A DNA stretch of 64,000 nucleotides, from assembly GCF_036014215.1 (NCBI RefSeq), contig NZ_CP107921.1, positions 6,507,501 through 6,571,500 of the forward strand, written 5' to 3'. Positions 40,659 through 49,576 of the stretch are shown here, piece by piece. This DNA is from Streptomyces sp. NBC_00440 (lineage in GTDB: Bacteria > Actinomycetota > Actinomycetes > Streptomycetales > Streptomycetaceae). The position numbers were made by a program, and so were the translations under genes. Positions within the stretch are counted from its first letter, which is position 1, and each line of letters opens with the position of its first letter. Under the pieces are notes generated by a model. The model made no database searches. It saw only the letters and a list, made by a program, of their open reading frames with translations, and was not told the DNA's origin.

Positions 40659-40702
40659 GGAGCGGGCGGACGGAGTGAACGGAGCGGGCGGACGGAGTGA
40701 GT
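40659..40702. repeat. 22-bp tandem duplication downstream of the binding-protein gene
   Basis: Two consecutive units beginning GGAGCGGGCGGACGGAGTGA (40659-40680 and 40681-40702), nearly identical, just after the stop at 40652. Confidence 0.9.
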
Positions 40703-40827
40703 GTGCCGAGTGAGTGCGCTCACACCCGGCGCTGATCAAGGCACTCATCCGTGTCGGTGTTGGGCCGAACGGGTGATGGGGGTCAGAATTGGCTGATGCA
40801 GATAGAAAGCCCAGCCGAGGTGGTCCG

Positions 40828-41223
40828 GTGAGCAGGTACGACGAGTACGACGTCACCGATGAGCAGTGGGAGGGGCTCGCCCAGGTGGTGCCGCTGCGGG
40901 GGCGCAACGAATGGCCCTCGCGAGTCGATCACGAGACGATCCCCAACGAGTACGCGGCCGAGCAGCGCCGTTTCGTGGTCCTGCGCGTCCAGGTCTTCGC
41001 GGATGCCCGTGAAGTCGCCGAGTACCTCGTCGGGCAGGTGCCGGTGCTGCTGGACCTGACCGGCGCGGAGACCGAAGTGGCCAAGCGCATCCTGGACTTC
41101 AGCAGCGGTGTGGTCTTCGGCCTCGGCAGCGGGATGCACCGGGTCGACAAGAACGTCTTCCTGCTGGCCCCGGCCGGCATGGAAGTGGAGGGGATCGCAG
41201 CGGCGGCAGTCCCCCGATCGTAG
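40828..41223 (+). CDS. SepF-like cell-division protein (SflB type)
   Basis: A 131-residue SepF-domain protein. FVVLRVQVFADAREVAEYLV then VPVLLDLTGAETEVAKRILDFSSG and GSGMHRVDKNVFLLAP are the SepF core that binds FtsZ and polymerises. The N-terminal membrane-targeting helix and linker of full SepF are replaced by a short leader (VSRYDEYDVTDEQWEGLA). This matches the streptomycete SepF-like proteins SflA/SflB, which affect sporulation septation. The GTG at 40828 has GAGG upstream. The assignment to SflB rather than SflA is from remembered gene neighbourhood. Confidence 0.8.
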   Translation: MSRYDEYDVTDEQWEGLAQVVPLRGRNEWPSRVDHETIPNEYAAEQRRFVVLRVQVFADAREVAEYLVGQVPVLLDLTGAETEVAKRILDFSSGVVFGLGSGMHRVDKNVFLLAPAGMEVEGIAAAAVPRS

Positions 41224-41279
41224 GAAGGTCATGCAGACGGAACGGTTCGCCACCGTGACGCGTGCGTACGGTCCGGACC

Positions 41280-42404
41280 ATGGACACAACCTACGCACGC
41301 CCCACCGTCACCGAACTGCGGCTTTCGGCTTTCAAGTCGCACCGCGGCGCCGTCTTCCCGCTCGCCCCGCTGACCCTGTTCACCGGGGCGAGCGGGAGCG
41401 GTAAGACGAGCGCGCTCCAGGTGTACGAGGCGCTGGCGCGGCTCGGCGCGGGGGACGAACTGGGTGAGGTCTTCGATGATCCGGCCGGCTGTGTCCCGGA
41501 GCGGGCCGGCGCGGACGCGCAGGGGCGGCGGGGGTTCCGGATCGGCTGCACCGTCGACGGCCCGGCCGGCCCCGTACACCTCGATCTGGCGGTGCAGGCC
41601 GAGCCCGAACTGCGTGTGGTGGGCGAACGGCTCACCGCGGACGGTCAGTTGCTGCTCTCCACGGCGCTGCGTGATCCGGCGCGCAGGGCCGTGCAGGCCG
41701 CCTGGCACACGGCGGGCGCGGTCCCGGTGACCCGGGCGCCGCTGCCCGACGACCGGATGGGGACCGCGCTGCTTCCGCTGCGGGTGGCGGGCAAGACCGA
41801 CGGGCAGCTGAAGGTGCTGGCCGCTGCCGAGCAGGTGGTGGTGGCGCTGCGCTCGGCCTTCGCCTGCGACCCCCAGCCGCACCGGATGCGCCGTCCGGTG
41901 GCCGTCGGTGCGGGGCTGCTGCGGCGGGGTTGCGACAACCTGGCTTCGGTGCTCTACCGAACCCAGTCCGAGTGCGCGAACCGGCACCGGCAGCTGGTCG
42001 CCGCGGCGCGTGCGGGGTGCGCGGGGCCGGTGGCGGGGCTCGCGGCCGAGGAGTTGACGGACGGGCGGGTACGCGCGGTGCTCGGCCGGGGCGGTGGAGC
42101 GGGCACACCGGTGGAGCGGCTGGGCGAGGGCGAGCTGCGCTACCTGGCGCTCGCTGTGGTGCTGCTGACCGGGCCAGGGGTGCTCGCGGTGGATCCCGCG
42201 GGCGAGGTGCCGCCCGCGATGCAGTCGCTGACGGTGCTGGCCGACGGGTTCGACCGTTCCCTCGATCCGCGGCAGGCCCGGGAGATCGCCGCTCTCGCCG
42301 CGGCGATCTGCGCCCAGGGCCACATCAGGGTGGTGGGCACGGTGTCGGACGCGCGGTGGGCCGGTGAGCTGGCGGGTGTCTCGGTGGTAGACCTGGGCGC
42401 GTGA
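41280..42404 (+). CDS. AAA/ABC-type ATPase (SMC-like P-loop ATP-binding protein)
   Basis: A 374-residue ATP-binding protein. Residues 36-44 (GASGSGKTS) are the Walker A loop after the RLSAFKSHRGAVFPLAPLTL start typical of AAA_15/RecF-like ATPases. GEGELRYLALAVVLLTGPGV resembles a signature/Walker B region, though the acidic residues read AVDPAGE. No nuclease domain is attached. It overlaps the MazG-like gene by four bases (GTGA). The role is unknown. Confidence 0.8.
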   Translation: MDTTYARPTVTELRLSAFKSHRGAVFPLAPLTLFTGASGSGKTSALQVYEALARLGAGDELGEVFDDPAGCVPERAGADAQGRRGFRIGCTVDGPAGPVHLDLAVQAEPELRVVGERLTADGQLLLSTALRDPARRAVQAAWHTAGAVPVTRAPLPDDRMGTALLPLRVAGKTDGQLKVLAAAEQVVVALRSAFACDPQPHRMRRPVAVGAGLLRRGCDNLASVLYRTQSECANRHRQLVAAARAGCAGPVAGLAAEELTDGRVRAVLGRGGGAGTPVERLGEGELRYLALAVVLLTGPGVLAVDPAGEVPPAMQSLTVLADGFDRSLDPRQAREIAALAAAICAQGHIRVVGTVSDARWAGELAGVSVVDLGA

Positions 42405-42751
42405 CGGAACTGGATGTAGCGCAATTGCAGCGCCGGCTGGCCGAGTTCGCCGCGGCGCGGGACTGGCAGCCGTACCACACGCCGAAGAACCTGGCCGCGG
42501 CGCTGAGCGTGGAGGCGTCCGAACTGGTCGAGATCTTTCAGTGGCTGACGCCCGACGAGTCGGCGCGGGTGATGGACGATCCCGGGTCGGCGCACCGGGT
42601 GGCGGACGAGGTCGCCGATGTTCTCGCGTATCTGCTGCAGTTCTGCGAGGTGCTGGGGATCGATGTTCTTACGGCACTTTCGGACAAAATTGACCGAAAT
42701 GAGACACGGTTTCCGGCGAAGCGCACCGTGGGTCGTCACTCTCCGGAGTGA
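42401..42751 (+). CDS. MazG-like nucleotide pyrophosphohydrolase
   Basis: A 116-residue all-helical NTP pyrophosphohydrolase. The magnesium-binding acids lie in SVEASELVEIFQW and RVADEVADVLAYLLQFCEVL, the ExxE12-28ExxD pattern of the MazG/dUTPase-like superfamily. Opening sequence RDWQPYHTPKNLAAALSVEA is typical of the short single-domain forms. Likely a house-cleaning enzyme for non-canonical nucleotides; translated together with the ATPase gene. Confidence 0.9.
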   Translation: MTELDVAQLQRRLAEFAAARDWQPYHTPKNLAAALSVEASELVEIFQWLTPDESARVMDDPGSAHRVADEVADVLAYLLQFCEVLGIDVLTALSDKIDRNETRFPAKRTVGRHSPE

Positions 42752-42873
42752 GTGAGTTATCAACAATGCCTCTTGCGTCCACAGATTTCCGAATTCCTCT
42801 GGCTTTATGGTCCATCAGCCTTCACTCTGGGTAATGAAAGGGGAGATGGTAAGTCATACGAACGGGGACAGGG

Positions 42874-43362
42874 ATGGACGGAGTGCGGCTCATCGCAATC
42901 AGCCGGGACGCTCTGGCACGGAGCCTTCCGGAACGGGACACCATGGTGGAGGCCTGGCAGGCGCAGGCGCTCTCCGGTGCCGTGGGTGGGCATCTGGCCC
43001 TGCGCGGTCCGCAGGAGCTGCGGGCCGAAGCGCGGGCGCTCAGCGAATCGGGCGGCCGGGGCTGCGGGGCGCTCGAAGTGCCTACCGTGCGCGGCGGGCT
43101 GATACGGGCTGCGCAGCTGACCGAAGTGTCGGATGTGCGGGAGGTGTTGACGGCGCTCGGGGTGTTGCTCGGCGAGGTGGGTATCGCCCTGGTCGGTGTC
43201 GCCTGCGGGACCGACGAGGAGTCGGTCTACTGGCAGTGCATCGAGGCCATGGACGCGGCGGACGAGTCGGGTGACCGGGTGCGCGGAATGCTGCGGAAGC
43301 TGGAGGAGCGGGACGTGGAGAAGTCCCCGGGGCAGAGCCGGAGCCGGAGCGGTTCGGAGTGA
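42874..43362 (+). CDS. DUF6099-like streptomycete protein
   Basis: A 162-residue helical protein beginning MDGVRLIAISRDALARSLPE, followed by VEAWQAQALSGAVGGHLALR and VREVLTALGVLLGEVGIALV. Acidic and without membrane helices except for a mildly hydrophobic stretch (ALGVLLGEVGIALVGVACG). I recall DUF6099 as the family. The 122-base gap upstream is unusually AT-rich and probably holds its promoter. The Ser-rich tail is likely disordered. Confidence 0.65.
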   Translation: MDGVRLIAISRDALARSLPERDTMVEAWQAQALSGAVGGHLALRGPQELRAEARALSESGGRGCGALEVPTVRGGLIRAAQLTEVSDVREVLTALGVLLGEVGIALVGVACGTDEESVYWQCIEAMDAADESGDRVRGMLRKLEERDVEKSPGQSRSRSGSE

Positions 43363-43468
43363 GGGGGGGCGGTGGTCTCCCGTCGGAGGCGCGAGGGGAT
43401 CGCCGGACACCAGCCGGACGGGCACTGCGGGAGGCGTCGGGAGACGGCCGAAGGTGCAGGATGGATGC

Positions 43469-44389
43469 ATGGATCTTCGAATCTTCACCGAGCCCCAGCA
43501 AGGGGCCAGCTATGACACTCTGCTGACCGTCGCCAAGGCAACCGAGGACCTCGGCTTCGATGCCTTCTACCGCTCGGACCACTATCTGCGGATGGGATCG
43601 GGGGACGGTCTCCCCGGCCCCACCGACGCGTGGATCACCCTGGCGGGGCTCGCCCGCGAGACCCGGCGGATCCGCCTCGGGACGCTGATGACGGCGGGCA
43701 CGTTCCGGCTGCCCGGTGTCCTCGCGATCCAGGTGGCGCAGGTCGACCAGATGTCCGGAGGCCGCGTCGAACTGGGCCTGGGCGCCGGCTGGTTCGAGGA
43801 GGAGCACCGGGCGTACGGGATTCCGTTCCCCAGGGAGAAGTTCGGCCGCCTGGAGGAGCAGCTGGCCATCATCACGGGGCTCTGGGAGACCAGGACCGGT
43901 GAGACCTTCAGCTATGACGGCACCTACTATCAGCTCAGCGATTCGCCCGCGCTGCCCAAGCCCGCCCAGGCGAAGGTGCCCGTGCTGATCGGCGGGCACG
44001 GGGCGACCCGTACACCCCGGCTGGCCGCGCGGTACGCCGATGAGTTCAATATCCCGTTCGCCTCGATCGAGGACAGCGAGCGGCAGTTCGGGCGGGTCAG
44101 GGCAGCGGCCGAGGCGGCCGGCCGGGCGGACGACCTGGTGTACTCCAACGCGCTGGTTGTCTGCGTCGGCAAGGACGACGCCGAAGTGGCGCGCCGCGCG
44201 GAGGCCATCGGGCGCGACACGGCGGACGTGAAGGCGAACGGGCTCGGCGGCTCGCCCGCCGAGGTCGTCGACAAGATCGGCCGCTACGGGGCCATCGGCT
44301 CGTCGCGCATCTACCTCCAGGTGCTCGACCTCGACGATCTGGACCACCTGGAGCTGATCTCCTCGCAGGTCCTCTCCCAGCTGACGTAG
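43469..44389 (+). CDS. LLM-class F420-dependent oxidoreductase
   Basis: A 306-residue luciferase-like TIM-barrel protein. MDLRIFTEPQQGASYDTLLT, DLGFDAFYRSDHYLRMGSGD, RIRLGTLMTAGTFRLPGVLA, QVDQMSGGRVELGLGAGWFE and KVPVLIGGHGATRTPRLAAR are family blocks. This type uses coenzyme F420 (abundant in actinomycetes) or FMN. It ends 8 bases before mmuM, so the two may be co-expressed; the shared metabolic logic is not obvious. Confidence 0.88.
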   Translation: MDLRIFTEPQQGASYDTLLTVAKATEDLGFDAFYRSDHYLRMGSGDGLPGPTDAWITLAGLARETRRIRLGTLMTAGTFRLPGVLAIQVAQVDQMSGGRVELGLGAGWFEEEHRAYGIPFPREKFGRLEEQLAIITGLWETRTGETFSYDGTYYQLSDSPALPKPAQAKVPVLIGGHGATRTPRLAARYADEFNIPFASIEDSERQFGRVRAAAEAAGRADDLVYSNALVVCVGKDDAEVARRAEAIGRDTADVKANGLGGSPAEVVDKIGRYGAIGSSRIYLQVLDLDDLDHLELISSQVLSQLT

Positions 44390-44397
44390 GAGCAAGG

Positions 44398-45312
44398 GTG
44401 CGCCCCGTTCGTACACTCGCCGCCGCGCTGGCCGAGTCCACCGTCGTCCTCGACGGCGGCCTCTCCAACCAGTTGGAGGCGCAGGGCTGTGATCTCTCCG
44501 ACGCGCTCTGGTCGGCGCGGCTGCTCGCCGACGATCCCGGGCAGATCGTGGCGGCGCACACGGCGTATGTACGGGCGGGCGCCCAGGTACTCATCACCGC
44601 GAGCTATCAGGCCACGTTCGAGGGCTTCGCCCGGCGCGGAGCCGGCCGGGCCGAGGCCGCCGGGCTGCTGGCCCGCAGTGTGCGGCTGGCCCGGGAGGCC
44701 GCCGGGACGGTGGACCGCGAGGTCTGGGTCGCCGCCTCCGTCGGTCCCTACGGCGCGATGCTCGCCGACGGCAGCGAGTACCGCGGGCGGTACGGGCTCA
44801 CCGTCCGGGAGCTTGAGCTCTTCCACCGGCCGCGGATCGAGGCGCTGGCCGCGGCGGACCCCGATGTGCTCGCGCTGGAGACAGTGCCGGACACCGACGA
44901 GGCCGAGGCGCTGCTGCGGGCGGCCGACGGTCGCGGGACGCCGGTCTGGCTCTCGTACAGCATCACGGGGGAGCGGACCCGGGCCGGGCAGCCGCTGGCC
45001 GAGGCCTTCGCGCTTGCGGCGGACCGGGACCAGGTCGTCGCCGTCGGCGTGAACTGCTGCGCGTCCGAGGACGTGGGCCGTGCCGCGGCACTCGCGTCGT
45101 CGGTCACCGGCAAGCCCGTGGTCGTCTATCCGAACAGCGGCGAGCAGTGGGACGCGGAGCGCCGCGGCTGGCGTGGCCGCTCCACCTTCGTGGCCGCACA
45201 GGTGCACGGCTGGGAGGAGGCCGGAGCCAGGCTGGTCGGCGGCTGCTGCCGGGTCGGCCCTGAGGAGATCGCGGGCCTCGCACGGCTCCGGAAGCCGCCC
45301 CGAAGACCATGA
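44398..45312 (+). CDS. mmuM: Homocysteine S-methyltransferase
   Basis: A 304-residue zinc enzyme transferring methyl from S-methylmethionine or SAM to homocysteine. VVLDGGLSNQLEAQGCDLSD is the family start, and the zinc cysteines lie in VGVNCCASEDVG and LVGGCCRVGPEEI. AGGAG precedes the GTG at 44398. Its stop overlaps the open frame of hen1 (ATGA at 45309), although the preferred hen1 start is a little further on. Confidence 0.92.
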   Translation: MRPVRTLAAALAESTVVLDGGLSNQLEAQGCDLSDALWSARLLADDPGQIVAAHTAYVRAGAQVLITASYQATFEGFARRGAGRAEAAGLLARSVRLAREAAGTVDREVWVAASVGPYGAMLADGSEYRGRYGLTVRELELFHRPRIEALAAADPDVLALETVPDTDEAEALLRAADGRGTPVWLSYSITGERTRAGQPLAEAFALAADRDQVVAVGVNCCASEDVGRAAALASSVTGKPVVVYPNSGEQWDAERRGWRGRSTFVAAQVHGWEEAGARLVGGCCRVGPEEIAGLARLRKPPRRP

Positions 45313-45356
45313 AAACCCTCTGGTCGGGCCCGGCCAACCGGGTGATACTCGGACCC

Positions 45357-46871
45357 GTGTTCCTGACGATCAGCACCACCGGCACCCCAGAGCGCCCCGC
45401 CACCGACCTCGGCTTCCTGCTGCACAAGCATCCCGACAAGGCGCAGGCGTTCTCCACCTCGCACGGCACGGCCCACGTCCTCTATCCGGAGGCCACCGCC
45501 GAACGCTGCACGGCTGCGCTGCTGCTGGAGGTGGACCCGGTGGCGCTGGTGCGGCGCGGCAGGGGCAAGGGGCGCGGCGGCGCACCCGACGCGGCGCTCG
45601 CCCAGTACGTCAACGACCGGCCGTACGCCGCGTCCTCGCTGCTGTCCGTCGCCATGACCACCGTCTTCAAGAGCGCTCTGCGCGGCGTGTGCACCGCACT
45701 CCCGGAGCGGGCCGAGACCCCGATGCCGCTGCGGATCGAGGTGCCCGCACTGCCCGCGAGCGGTGGCCCCGGCCTGGTGCACAGGCTCTTCGCCCCGCTC
45801 GGCTGGGAGCGGGTGAAGGCCGAGCCGGTCGCCCTGGACGAGAAGTTCCCGGAGTGGGGCGAATCGCGGTATGTGCGGCTCGTGCTGGAAGGCCGGCTGC
45901 GGCTCGCCGACGCGCTGCGGCAGCTCTATGTGCTGCTGCCCGTCCTCGATGACGCCAAGCACTACTGGGTGGCACCCGACGAGGTCGACAAACTGCTGCG
46001 CGCGGGCGATGGCTGGCTGGCCGAGCACCCCGAGCAGAAACTGATCACCAGCCGCTATCTGTCGCGGCGCTGGGGACTGACCCGGCAGGCGATGGAGGCA
46101 CTGGAGCTGGTGCGGCTCGCGGAGGCCGACGACACCGAGGTCGAGTCGATCGACAACGCCGTCGACGAGACCACGGACACCGAGGAGAAGCCGGTACCGC
46201 TGGCGGTGCGGCGCCGCGCGGCGATCCTGGACGCGCTGCGCACGGCCGGCGCGAGCCGGGTGCTCGACCTGGGCTGCGGCCAGGGCCAGTTGGTGCAGGA
46301 GCTGCTGAAGGACGCCCGCTTCACCGAGGTCGTCGGCATGGATGTGTCGATGCGCGCGCTGAACATCGCGGCCCGCAGACTCCGTCTGGACCAGCTCGGC
46401 GAGCGCCGTGCGGCCCGGGTGAAGCTCATCCAGGGCTCTCTCGCGTACACGGACAAGCGGCTCAAGCGGTACGACGCCGCGGTGCTGAGCGAGGTCATCG
46501 AGCATGTCGACCCCGAGCGGCTGCCCGCGCTGGAGTACGCGGTCTTCGGCGCCGCGCGGCCGCAGACCGTCCTGGTGACCACGCCGAACGTCGAGTACAA
46601 CGTCCGCTGGGAGTCCCTGCCGGCCGGGCAGGTGCGCCACGGGGACCACCGTTTCGAGTGGACCCGCGAGGAGTTCCGCGGCTGGGCCGGGAAGGTGGCC
46701 GAACGGCACGGATACGGCGTCGAGTTCAGGGCTGTGGGGCCCGATGACCCCGAGGTGGGGCCGCCGACCCAGCTCGCCGTGTTCACCATGATCCCGAAGT
46801 CCGCCACGGGCCCGGAATCCACCGTGACCCAGGAGTCCACCACGGCCCCGAAGGAGGCGAAAGCGGCATGA
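45357..46871 (+). CDS. 3'-terminal RNA ribose 2'-O-methyltransferase Hen1
   Basis: A 504-residue RNA-repair methyltransferase. The N-terminal half (FLTISTTGTPERPATDLGFL, LHKHPDKAQAFSTSHGTAHV) is the bacterial Hen1 N-terminal domain that activates Pnkp ligase. The C-terminal half is the methyltransferase with SAM motif VLDLGCGQGQLVQEL (from residue 302) and the metal-binding EVIEHVD of Hen1 enzymes. The GTG at 45357 gives the usual N-terminus; an ATG at 45309 would add 16 residues. The last 35 residues are Thr/Glu-rich. It is coupled to pnkp by ATGA. It protects repaired RNA ends from being cut again. Confidence 0.93.
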   Translation: MFLTISTTGTPERPATDLGFLLHKHPDKAQAFSTSHGTAHVLYPEATAERCTAALLLEVDPVALVRRGRGKGRGGAPDAALAQYVNDRPYAASSLLSVAMTTVFKSALRGVCTALPERAETPMPLRIEVPALPASGGPGLVHRLFAPLGWERVKAEPVALDEKFPEWGESRYVRLVLEGRLRLADALRQLYVLLPVLDDAKHYWVAPDEVDKLLRAGDGWLAEHPEQKLITSRYLSRRWGLTRQAMEALELVRLAEADDTEVESIDNAVDETTDTEEKPVPLAVRRRAAILDALRTAGASRVLDLGCGQGQLVQELLKDARFTEVVGMDVSMRALNIAARRLRLDQLGERRAARVKLIQGSLAYTDKRLKRYDAAVLSEVIEHVDPERLPALEYAVFGAARPQTVLVTTPNVEYNVRWESLPAGQVRHGDHRFEWTREEFRGWAGKVAERHGYGVEFRAVGPDDPEVGPPTQLAVFTMIPKSATGPESTVTQESTTAPKEAKAA

Positions 46872-49489
46872 GCGGCACCGAAGACACCAGCAGCACCGAA
46901 ACGCCCACCACCGGCACCGGCACCACCACCGGCACCGGCCCCCGCGCGTCCGCCGGACCGCGCGTCCTCCCGGTGACCGATCTCTCCCTCGTGGTCCTCG
47001 TCGGAGCCACCGGTTCGGGCAAGTCCACCTTCGCGCAACGGCACTTCAAGTCCACCGAGGTCATCTCGTCGGACTTCTGCCGCGCCCTGGTGGCCGACGA
47101 CGAGAACGATCAGAGCGCCAGCGGCGACGCCTTCGACGTCCTCCACTACATCGCGGGGAAGCGGCTGGCCGCCGGGCGGCTGACCGTAGTGGACGCGACG
47201 AACGTGCAGGCCGAGAGCCGCAAGCAGCTGGTGCGGCTGGCGCGCGAGCACGACGTGCTGCCCATCGCGATCGTCCTCGACCTGCCCGAGGAGGTGTGCG
47301 CCGAGCGCAACGCCGTACGTCCCGACCGGGCCGGTATGCCCCGCCACGTCATCCAGCGGCACCGCCGCGAACTGCGGCGCTCACTGCGCGGCCTGGAGCG
47401 CGAGGGCTTCCGCAAGGTGCACATCCTGCGCAGCGTGGCCGAGGCCGAGACGGCCGAAGTCGTCCTGGAGAAGCGGTACAACGATCTCACCCACCTCACC
47501 GGCCCCTTCGACATCATCGGTGACGTCCACGGCTGCAGCTCCGAGCTGGACACCCTGCTCACCCGCCTCGGCTACACCGACGGTGCGCACCCCGAAGGCC
47601 GTACCGCCGTCTTCGTCGGCGACCTGGTGGACCGCGGCCCGGACAGCCCGGGTGTGCTGCGCCGCGTCATGTCGATGGTCGCCGCGGGCAGTGCGCTCTG
47701 TGTGCCCGGGAACCACGAGAACAAGCTCGGCCGTTACCTCAGGGGACGGAAGGTCCAGCACAGCCACGGACTCGCCGAGACCATCGAGCAGCTGGAGAAG
47801 GAGGACGCGCGGGACCCGGACTTCCGGGTGCGGGTGCGGGAGTTCATCGACGGGCTCGTCAGCCACTACGTCCTGGACGGCGGCCGGCTCGTCGTCTGCC
47901 ATGCCGGGCTGCCCGAGAAGTACCACGGCCGCACTTCCGCACGGGTCCGCTCCCACGCGCTGTACGGGGACACGACCGGCGAGACCGACGAGTTCGGGCT
48001 GCCGGTGCGCTACCCCTGGGCCGAGGACTACCGCGGCCGCGCCGCCGTCGTCTACGGACACACACCCGTACCGAGCACCAGCTGGATCAACAACACCCTC
48101 TGCCTGGACACCGGCGCGGTCTTCGGCGGGCGAATGACGGCGCTGCGCTGGCCCGAGCGCGTGCTGGTCGACGTCCCCGCCGAACAGGTCTGGTACGAAC
48201 CGGCCCGCCCGCTCACCACCGAGGCGCCGGGCGGCCACGACGGCCGCCCGCTCGACCTCGCCGACGTCAGCGGCCGGCGCGTCGTGGAGACCCGGCACAC
48301 CGGCCGGGTCGCGGTCCGCGACGAGAACGCGGCGGCGGCGCTGGAGGTCATGAGCCGGTTCGCGGTCGACCCGCAGCTGCTCGCGTACCTTCCGCCGACC
48401 ATGTCTCCCACGGGCACCTCGCATCTGGACGGCTATCTGGAACACCCCGCCGAGGCCTTCGCGCAGTACAGGTCGGACGGTGTCGCGAAGGTCGTGTGCG
48501 AGGAGAAGCACATGGGCTCCCGCGCGGTCGCCCTCGTCTGCCGGGACGCCGAAGCCGCGCGTGAGCGCTTCGGGGTGTCCGGGCCGACCGGTTCGCTGCA
48601 CACCAGGACCGGCCGCCCCTTCTTCGACGACCCCGCCGTCACCGAGGAGATCCTCGGACGGCTGCGCACGGCCGTCACCGACGCCGGTCTCTGGGACGAA
48701 CTGGCCACCGGCTGGCTGCTGCTCGACGCGGAGCTGATGCCCTGGTCGCTCAAGGCGACGGGGCTGCTGCGCAAGCAGTACGCGGCGGTGGGCGCCGCGT
48801 CGCGCGCCGTGTTCCCCGGCGTCGTCGGGGCGCTGGAAGCGGCCGCCGCCCGGGGCGTGGAGGTCGGCGGGCTGCTCGCCGGGCAGCGCGCGAGGGCCGA
48901 TGACGCGGTCGCCTTCACCGAGGCGTACCGGAGGTACTGCTGGACGACGGACGGCCTGGACGGCGTACGGCTCGCCCCGTTCCAGTTGCTCGCGGCCGAG
49001 GGCCGCTCCCTCGCCGCCGTACCGCACGACGAGCAGCTGGCCTGGCTCGACCGGCTGGTCGAGCACGACCAGAGCGGCCTCCTGCGGACCACCCGCCGGC
49101 TGGTCGTCGACACGGGCGACAAGGAGTCCGTCCGCTCCGGCACCGACTGGTGGCTGGAGATGACCGGACGCGGCGGTGAGGGCATGGTCGTCAAGCCGCT
49201 CCAGGCGCTGGTGCGCGACGGCAAGGGGCGGCTCGTCCAGCCGGGCATCAAGGTGCGCGGACGCGAGTACCTGCGGATCATCTACGGCCCCGAGTACACC
49301 CGCCCGGACAACCTGGCCAGGCTCCGGCAGCGCTCCCTCGGCCACAAGCGCTCCCTCGCCCTGCGCGAGTACGCCCTCGGCCTGGAGGCGCTGGACCGGC
49401 TCGCCGACGGCGAACCGCTCTGGCGGATCCACGAGGCGGTATTCGCCGTGCTGGCCCTGGAGTCGGAGCCGGTCGACCCGAGACTCTGA
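46868..49489 (+). CDS. Polynucleotide kinase-phosphatase-ligase Pnkp
   Basis: An 873-residue three-domain RNA repair enzyme. After a Thr/Gly-rich leader, the kinase domain has Walker A VGATGSGKST (Lys52) and VVDATNVQAESRKQL. The phosphatase domain starts at about residue 214: DIIGDVHGC, FVGDLVDRGPDSPG, GNHENK and VYGHTP. The ligase domain has the adenylation lysine Lys547 in EEKHMGSRA and continues to the end. It heals 5'-OH and 2',3'-cyclic phosphate ends and, with Hen1, seals and methylates them, typically after toxin cleavage of tRNA. Organisation is identical to the hen1-pnkp pair described for other bacteria. Confidence 0.95.
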   Translation: MSGTEDTSSTETPTTGTGTTTGTGPRASAGPRVLPVTDLSLVVLVGATGSGKSTFAQRHFKSTEVISSDFCRALVADDENDQSASGDAFDVLHYIAGKRLAAGRLTVVDATNVQAESRKQLVRLAREHDVLPIAIVLDLPEEVCAERNAVRPDRAGMPRHVIQRHRRELRRSLRGLEREGFRKVHILRSVAEAETAEVVLEKRYNDLTHLTGPFDIIGDVHGCSSELDTLLTRLGYTDGAHPEGRTAVFVGDLVDRGPDSPGVLRRVMSMVAAGSALCVPGNHENKLGRYLRGRKVQHSHGLAETIEQLEKEDARDPDFRVRVREFIDGLVSHYVLDGGRLVVCHAGLPEKYHGRTSARVRSHALYGDTTGETDEFGLPVRYPWAEDYRGRAAVVYGHTPVPSTSWINNTLCLDTGAVFGGRMTALRWPERVLVDVPAEQVWYEPARPLTTEAPGGHDGRPLDLADVSGRRVVETRHTGRVAVRDENAAAALEVMSRFAVDPQLLAYLPPTMSPTGTSHLDGYLEHPAEAFAQYRSDGVAKVVCEEKHMGSRAVALVCRDAEAARERFGVSGPTGSLHTRTGRPFFDDPAVTEEILGRLRTAVTDAGLWDELATGWLLLDAELMPWSLKATGLLRKQYAAVGAASRAVFPGVVGALEAAAARGVEVGGLLAGQRARADDAVAFTEAYRRYCWTTDGLDGVRLAPFQLLAAEGRSLAAVPHDEQLAWLDRLVEHDQSGLLRTTRRLVVDTGDKESVRSGTDWWLEMTGRGGEGMVVKPLQALVRDGKGRLVQPGIKVRGREYLRIIYGPEYTRPDNLARLRQRSLGHKRSLALREYALGLEALDRLADGEPLWRIHEAVFAVLALESEPVDPRL

Positions 49490-49576
49490 GCGGCGCTCCC
49501 CTCCGAAGGCGCGACCGGACACGCCCCGCCCGTCCCTTCAGGGGTGAGCGGGGCGGACCGGGGACAGGATGGGGGG

